From: JBFMCU01 sp964428225
GTDB lineage: Bacteria > Planctomycetota > UBA1135 > GCA-002686595
Length of the DNA stretch: 19,555 nt
NCBI GenBank assembly: GCA_964428225.1
Contig: CAYRXS010000118.1
Coordinates: 1-19,555, forward strand
Direction: 5' to 3'
The notes under the pieces are model-generated. The model saw nothing but the letters and a program-made list of their open reading frames with translations. It had not been told where the DNA came from and searched no databases. Of the stretch, positions 15,740-19,555 are shown piece by piece. Within the stretch, counting starts at the first letter, position 1, and each line of letters opens with the position of its first letter. The translations under genes were made by a program, and so were the position numbers.

Positions 15740-17697
15740 GCCCCCTTCGAGCGCCCCTCCTCGCCGTCCTCCTCGCGACGGTGGTCCCGTCCGCCCCGGC
15801 GGTGCCCGAGTACGAGCCGATGTTGCTGCACGAGCTGATCGGGTACGCCGAGCTGATCGTCGTCGGGGAGATCGCGGAGGTGGGCGAGTGCACGTTCGAG
15901 CTCGCGGTCGAGGAGGTGGTCGCGGGCGAGCCGGGGGGGGACACGGTCGAGGTGCGGCGCTTCCAGGACTGGACCTGCGCGGGGCGGTGGACGGAGTACG
16001 CGAAGGGCCAGCGGGTGATGCTCTTCCTGCGACGCGTGCCGGAGCCGTACCCGGGCGAGGGGCCCGAGACCCACCGGATCCTCAGCGGCGGGGACGAGGG
16101 CGAGATGCCGCTCGCCGGCGACCTCGTCGTCTCGCGGGGCGGGCGCATGAGGGAGTACGAGACGAAGGAGGTCACGGTGGGGGGCGGCACGATCCGCGGC
16201 CCCCTCGTTTCGCGACCCGTACTCGTCGATGCCGCCCGGGAGTACCGACGGCTCTTCCGCGTGTCTCGCGGAATCGTCCGCCGGCCCTACCGTTTCGAGG
16301 TCGAGCCCCTCGCCCCGGCCGAGGCGATCGAGGAGTTCGCCCGCTCCTCTCCCGTGGCCCGCCACCTGGTCGAGGCATCCGTATCCTCCACCGGCTATCG
16401 CGACCCGGATCCGCCCCCCCGGCCGCCGAAGCGGGCCGGCTCGTTGCGATGCCTGCGCTTCGGCTCGACCCCCTCGGGCCTCGCGCTGCGCCCCTCGACC
16501 ATCGCTCTGCTCGGCGACCTGGACGGCTTCGGCGTCGAGGAGATCGCGCTCGGAGTCTCATACGACTCGCGCCACGGCAAGCACTGCGGCGCCGTCTGGA
16601 TCGTCACCGCGATCGAGCCGGAGGCCAACCGCCCCGCGCATCCGATCGACGCGACGACCGATCGGCTGCCCGCTCCCCTGCAGGACGGTGACAACATGGG
16701 GAGATCCCTCGCTCCCCTCGGAGACCTGGACGGCGACGGGACGTTCGAGCTCGCGGTCGGTCTTCCCGGACGTGCCGAGGGAGGCGAGCGCCGGGGCGCG
16801 GTCTGGATCTTCTCCCTGGATTCGACGGGCGAGGTTCGACGCAGCCGGGAGATCGGCGCGAGCCACGACGTCTTCGGGGACGTGATCGGCGACCACTTCG
16901 AGCTCGGGTGCACGCTCGCCGCGCTCGGCGACGTCGACGGCGACGGGGTGGGCGACCTCGCGGTAGGGGAGAACGATCCCGGTTACCACCTGCGTCTCGC
17001 GCGTCCGGAGGGTCCGCGGCGGAAGCCCGGCGCGATCTGGATCCTCTTCCTGAGCGCCGAGGGCGAGGCGAGAAAGGCGTCCCGGATCGGCTCGCGGGGC
17101 GACGCGGTCTTCGCGGACGAGTACCTGGGAGACAACTTCGACGGCGGTCTGTGCGGGATCGGCGACCTCGACGGGGACGGCGTCCCGGAGCTCGCCGCGG
17201 GTGACACGTGGGGCGACGATGGTGGCGAGCGACACGGGGCGATCTGGATCCTCTTCCTGGATCGCGAAGGTCAGGAGCGGCGCCGCCAGAAGATCAGCGA
17301 CTGGGAGGGCGGATTCACGGGGATCCTGCGGCGCGAGGGGCTCGGCGGACCGCTCGCCGCTCCGGGGGACGTGAACGGGGACGGGATCCCCGACCTCGCG
17401 GTGGGCGCCCCGAACGACCCGGAAGGTGGCGACAGGAGCGGGGCGATCTGGGTGCTCTTCCTGAAGCGCGACGGAACCGTCGCCTCGCACCAGAAGATCA
17501 ACGACCTGCACGGAGGGTTCACGGACGTCCTCCCCGAGAAGGCAGAACTGGGCCAGGAGCTCGCCGCGGTTCCCGCCCGGGGGCCGGGAACGAGGCCCCG
17601 CCTGCTCGTGCTGAGCAGCGAGGGCTCCGGATCGAGCGCGGCGTCGTGCGTCTGGTTCCTCGACCTCGCCAAGGACGGGACGGTCGTTCCTCGATAG
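15736..17697 (+). CDS. Secreted FG-GAP (integrin-alpha-type) repeat protein with N-terminal two-cysteine domain
   Basis: This is a 653-aa protein. The N-terminus has an Arg, a hydrophobic core and SAPA, giving a likely signal-peptidase cut after residue 22. Residues about 29-100 form a compact domain with VVGEIAEV, ECTFE (C52), WTCAGRW (C81) and GQRVMLFL. This pattern recurs at the front of secreted bacterial proteins, but I cannot name it confidently. A linker ending in PDPPPRPPKR (about 220-235) precedes five clear blades. Their motifs are GDLDGFGVEEIALG (about 259), GDLDGDGTFELAVG (329), GDVDGDGVGDLAVG (397), GDLDGDGVPELAAG (473) and GDVNGDGIPDLAVG (544). The DxDxDG loops bind calcium in this family. 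Each blade is followed by GA(V/I)W and an (R/K/E/P)I..., then GG/GD, spacer. A sixth blade (about 600-653) keeps CVWFLDL but has lost the Asp loop. The start overlaps the copy-5 stop as ATGA with no visible Shine-Dalgarno. It is probably a periplasmic or extracellular binding protein co-expressed with the array. Confidence 0.9.
   Translation: MSPLRAPLLAVLLATVVPSAPAVPEYEPMLLHELIGYAELIVVGEIAEVGECTFELAVEEVVAGEPGGDTVEVRRFQDWTCAGRWTEYAKGQRVMLFLRRVPEPYPGEGPETHRILSGGDEGEMPLAGDLVVSRGGRMREYETKEVTVGGGTIRGPLVSRPVLVDAAREYRRLFRVSRGIVRRPYRFEVEPLAPAEAIEEFARSSPVARHLVEASVSSTGYRDPDPPPRPPKRAGSLRCLRFGSTPSGLALRPSTIALLGDLDGFGVEEIALGVSYDSRHGKHCGAVWIVTAIEPEANRPAHPIDATTDRLPAPLQDGDNMGRSLAPLGDLDGDGTFELAVGLPGRAEGGERRGAVWIFSLDSTGEVRRSREIGASHDVFGDVIGDHFELGCTLAALGDVDGDGVGDLAVGENDPGYHLRLARPEGPRRKPGAIWILFLSAEGEARKASRIGSRGDAVFADEYLGDNFDGGLCGIGDLDGDGVPELAAGDTWGDDGGERHGAIWILFLDREGQERRRQKISDWEGGFTGILRREGLGGPLAAPGDVNGDGIPDLAVGAPNDPEGGDRSGAIWVLFLKRDGTVASHQKINDLHGGFTDVLPEKAELGQELAAVPARGPGTRPRLLVLSSEGSGSSAASCVWFLDLAKDGTVVPR
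16501..17684 (+). repeat. FG-GAP/integrin-alpha-type blade repeats within the secreted protein gene
   Basis: Five blades of variable length, roughly 70-75 codons each, carry G-D-(L/V)-(D/N)-G-(D/F)-G followed by (E/D)(I/L)A(V/L/A)G. Between blades the sequence runs GA(V/I)W, a short strand, a basic-Ile pair and a Gly-rich turn. The first blade has Phe in place of the third Asp (DLDGFG), and the last copy (about 17536-17684) has lost the Asp loop. Six blades are visible, whereas integrin-type propellers typically have seven. Confidence 0.8.
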
Positions 17698-17702
17698 ACG
17701 AA

Positions 17703-17735
17703 GCGCCCCCGTCGGAGCTACCGGCGGGGGGGCGC
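17703..17735. terminator. GC-rich hairpin in the convergent spacer, probable bidirectional terminator
   Basis: This lies in the 66-base gap between two converging stop codons and is the only intergenic sequence in the window. The arms 17703-17715 and 17721-17735 pair over about 13 base pairs, with one G-T wobble and a two-base bulge. They enclose the five-base loop AGCTA. No T-run follows on either strand, so it is not a classic intrinsic terminator. Very GC-rich genomes often use such hairpins, and this one is symmetric for both genes. Confidence 0.6.
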
Positions 17736-17763
17736 AGTCGGAGGGAAAGAAGAGGGGGACCGA

Positions 17764-19555
17764 CTACTCCATCTTCACCAGGGTGATCGTCACCTCGGCC
17801 GCCTCGCCCTCTCCGATCGTCACCTGGATCTGGCCCGCGTGCATGGCTCCCGCGGGCGGTGCGTCGAGGGGGCTGGGGCCCTCGTCGTCCTCGCCGAAGG
17901 CCGCCATGAGCATGTAGTCGCCGGGAGGCAGGCCGGGGAAGGTGAACGCGCCGTCGCGGGCGAAGCCTCCCCACAGAGGGATGGAGGTCCACTCGGGCCC
18001 CATGGACGCGGGACCCGGTCCCGCCATCACCCGCACGAGGGGCGGCAGCCCGGCGTCGTCGACGAGCGTGCCCGTGATCGAGGCCGAGCCGCCCGTCTGC
18101 AGGATCACCTCGAGCGTGCCCCCGCCCTCGAGCTGCCCCATCGAGCCCACCAGGATGCGCGGGTACCCGTCCTCGGTGACCAGGCGCAGGACGCGGTAGA
18201 CCCCGTCGGGCAGGTCCTCGAAGAAGAAGACACCGCGGGGACTGGTCGTGGCCGTGCGCTGGAAGTCGGGACCGGGGACGTTGATCGATTGAAGCACGAC
18301 CTCCACCCCTCCGATCGGTTCACCCGCGTCGCCCAGAACCGCTCCCCCGATTCGCCCGCCGACTCCGAGCACGACGAGACGGTCGAGATCGGGACCGCTC
18401 GCCGGAACTTCGAAGGGGCCGTCCCGGATGGGCTCCTCCCATCCCGCGAAGCGGATCTCGAGCGTGGTCTCGCCGGGCGGAAGCTCCTCGAGCGCGAAGC
18501 GGCCCTCCACGTCGGTGCGGGCGAGTGATTCGCCCCGGCCGCGAGAGTCGAACAGCTGCGGCTCCGGCAAGCGTCGAACGAAGGCTCCCTCGACCGGCAG
18601 CTCCGTGCTTCCCTCGATCACCCGCCCGGTGATGCGACGTCCGGGGACGAGGCGGAGCACGAGATCGTCGGGATCGGGATCCAGCTCGAGCTCGACATGA
18701 TGGTTCGCGGTCGGGGCATACCCGATGGCCCGGGCCTCGACACCGAGAATCGTCCCCGGGGCATCCATCCTCATCGGGAGCTCCCAGGTCCCGTCCTCCT
18801 CGGTGAAGACGTGATCCCGCGACCGATCTCCCATGGAACCACCGGTTGCGCGCCCGTTCTCGTACAGGGCCGCGACCATGCGGATGCGGAAGCTCTCGAT
18901 CGGCTCGCCCGTCTCGTCGTCGACCACCCGTCCCGCGAGCTTGCCCGCGGGCTGCAGCACGAGTATCAGATCCGTCTGCTCCCCCGGAGCGAGATCCGTG
19001 TGGCCGTAGAGGAAGCCGTCGAGCGAATAGCTCAGCTCGTTCGCCTCCGTGGCAACGTGCTCGAGGCGGAACGCGCCTTCCGTGTCCGTCCTCGTGTCCC
19101 GTCGCTGGCCCCAGGGCGAGCCGGCGGAGACCCAGGCGTCGTGGAGGGGGCTTCCCTCCGGGTCGACGACATGGCCCGTGACGACGCGGCCGGCGGCGAG
19201 GACCACCTCGATCCCGTCGTGGACCTCCTCGCCTTCCTCGAGCTCGAAGGAGACCACCGCGGGAGCGAAACCCCCCGCCTCCGCGACCACGCATGGCGTC
19301 TCGCGCGAAGCCGAGGGAACCACGAATCCGCCGTCGGCCACGGACAGGGCCCCGTCGCGGGCCCATGAGGAGCCGGCGGTCACCCGGGCGTTCGCGACCG
19401 GCTCTCCCTCGGAGGTGACGACCCGGCCCTCGAGTCGGATTCCCCCGCTGTCCCCGCGCAGAACGATGTCCAGCTCCGATGCCGGGCCGGTGCCGACCTT
19501 GACGTTCTCCCTCGTCGGCAGATAGCCGGACTTCCACACCTCGACGTAGACGTTG
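17764..19555 (-). CDS. Multi-module carboxypeptidase-regulatory-like protein (5'-truncated, convergent gene)
   Basis: The gene runs right to left and its start lies beyond the window. The frame is open to base 19554 (NVYVEVWKSGYLPTREN), which is the tail of an earlier module. About 596 residues are visible before the TAG stop. Six full modules open near visible residues 36 (LEGRVVTSEGEPVANARV), 122 (VTGHVVDPEGSPLHDAWV), 203 (LAGRVVDDETGEPIESFRI), 305 (ITGRVIEGSTELPVEGAFV), 400 (IGGAVLGDAGEPIGGVEV) and 491 (ITGTLVDDAGLPPLVRVM). Most contain G.F.L or G.F.F..LP.G.Y in the second half. A Met/Pro-rich stretch and a final beta strand (VTITLVKME) end the protein. The modules are clearly the same superfamily as the array, but the LRDSAG/FGPLPPG terminal module and the RATVREGETT segment are absent. 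It is therefore a separate subfamily. It converges on the FG-GAP gene and is in a different transcription unit. An internal GTG near 19539 is a possible start codon but is unlikely, because the module sequence continues upstream. Function unknown, likely exported. Confidence 0.88.
   Translation of the reverse strand, partial: NVYVEVWKSGYLPTRENVKVGTGPASELDIVLRGDSGGIRLEGRVVTSEGEPVANARVTAGSSWARDGALSVADGGFVVPSASRETPCVVAEAGGFAPAVVSFELEEGEEVHDGIEVVLAAGRVVTGHVVDPEGSPLHDAWVSAGSPWGQRRDTRTDTEGAFRLEHVATEANELSYSLDGFLYGHTDLAPGEQTDLILVLQPAGKLAGRVVDDETGEPIESFRIRMVAALYENGRATGGSMGDRSRDHVFTEEDGTWELPMRMDAPGTILGVEARAIGYAPTANHHVELELDPDPDDLVLRLVPGRRITGRVIEGSTELPVEGAFVRRLPEPQLFDSRGRGESLARTDVEGRFALEELPPGETTLEIRFAGWEEPIRDGPFEVPASGPDLDRLVVLGVGGRIGGAVLGDAGEPIGGVEVVLQSINVPGPDFQRTATTSPRGVFFFEDLPDGVYRVLRLVTEDGYPRILVGSMGQLEGGGTLEVILQTGGSASITGTLVDDAGLPPLVRVMAGPGPASMGPEWTSIPLWGGFARDGAFTFPGLPPGDYMLMAAFGEDDEGPSPLDAPPAGAMHAGQIQVTIGEGEAAEVTITLVKME

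Noticed and set aside
4793..15940. Runs of eight G at 4793-4800, 8613-8620 and 15933-15940 as phase-variation switches
   Set aside because: Two or three such runs are about what chance gives in ~19.5 kb at this base composition, and all frames are intact. Variable reads at these sites would be needed to revive the idea.
17698..17763. Small gene or promoter in the convergent gap
   Set aside because: It is only 66 bases, between two stop codons and mostly occupied by the hairpin. No open frame or promoter-like elements are seen.
1..19555. tRNA, rRNA, CRISPR, insertion sequence or phage elements
   Set aside because: The window is covered by coding sequence apart from the 66-base gap. I saw no transposase, short spaced repeats or RNA-like segments.

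Overview
This is a very GC-rich window, roughly 70% by eye. It is almost entirely coding, with one 66-base gap. It is filled with large exported or surface proteins built from repeated small beta-sandwich modules. No housekeeping, RNA, mobile-element or CRISPR features are visible. The mix of giant multi-domain 'carboxypeptidase regulatory-like' proteins and an integrin-type FG-GAP propeller in a high-GC genome fits Planctomycetota best. Myxococcota or another large-genome, deeply branching Gram-negative group is also possible. This placement is an inference from protein style, not from a marker gene.

Positions 1-15739 (+ strand) hold five consecutive paralogous genes. The first has lost its 5' end to the window edge; the other four are complete at 1113, 1102, 1114 and 1124 aa. 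Each complete protein has a short basic N-terminus (MKxR), one hydrophobic membrane segment, an acidic or Ala/Pro/Glu-rich linker, and then about ten carboxypeptidase-regulatory-like (CNA-B/transthyretin-like fold) modules in the same order. The last module has a nearly invariant signature: LRDSAG, FGPLPPG.W, ARLPDGR, ERTIVLEL. Each gene overlaps the next by exactly four bases (ATGA four times, GTGA once), so the array looks like one translationally coupled operon.

Positions 15736-17697 (+ strand) hold a 653-aa secreted protein, joined to the array by the same ATGA overlap. It has a signal peptide, a compact N-terminal domain with two cysteines, a Pro-rich linker, and five clear FG-GAP/integrin-alpha-type calcium-binding blades followed by a degenerate sixth.

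A 66-base convergent spacer (17698-17763) carries a strong GC-rich hairpin. It is followed on the minus strand by the 3' part of a further multi-module carboxypeptidase-regulatory-like gene (17764 to the window end). Its modules do not align one-to-one with those of the array.

The likely theme is cell-envelope architecture. A set of diversified, membrane-anchored, rod-like proteins is expressed together with a secreted propeller that could be a partner or ligand-binding component. Nothing in the sequence shows an enzymatic activity, and no specific function can be assigned. The most unusual feature is the tandem amplification of an approximately 3.3-kb single-gene unit whose module order is preserved while its loops have diverged.
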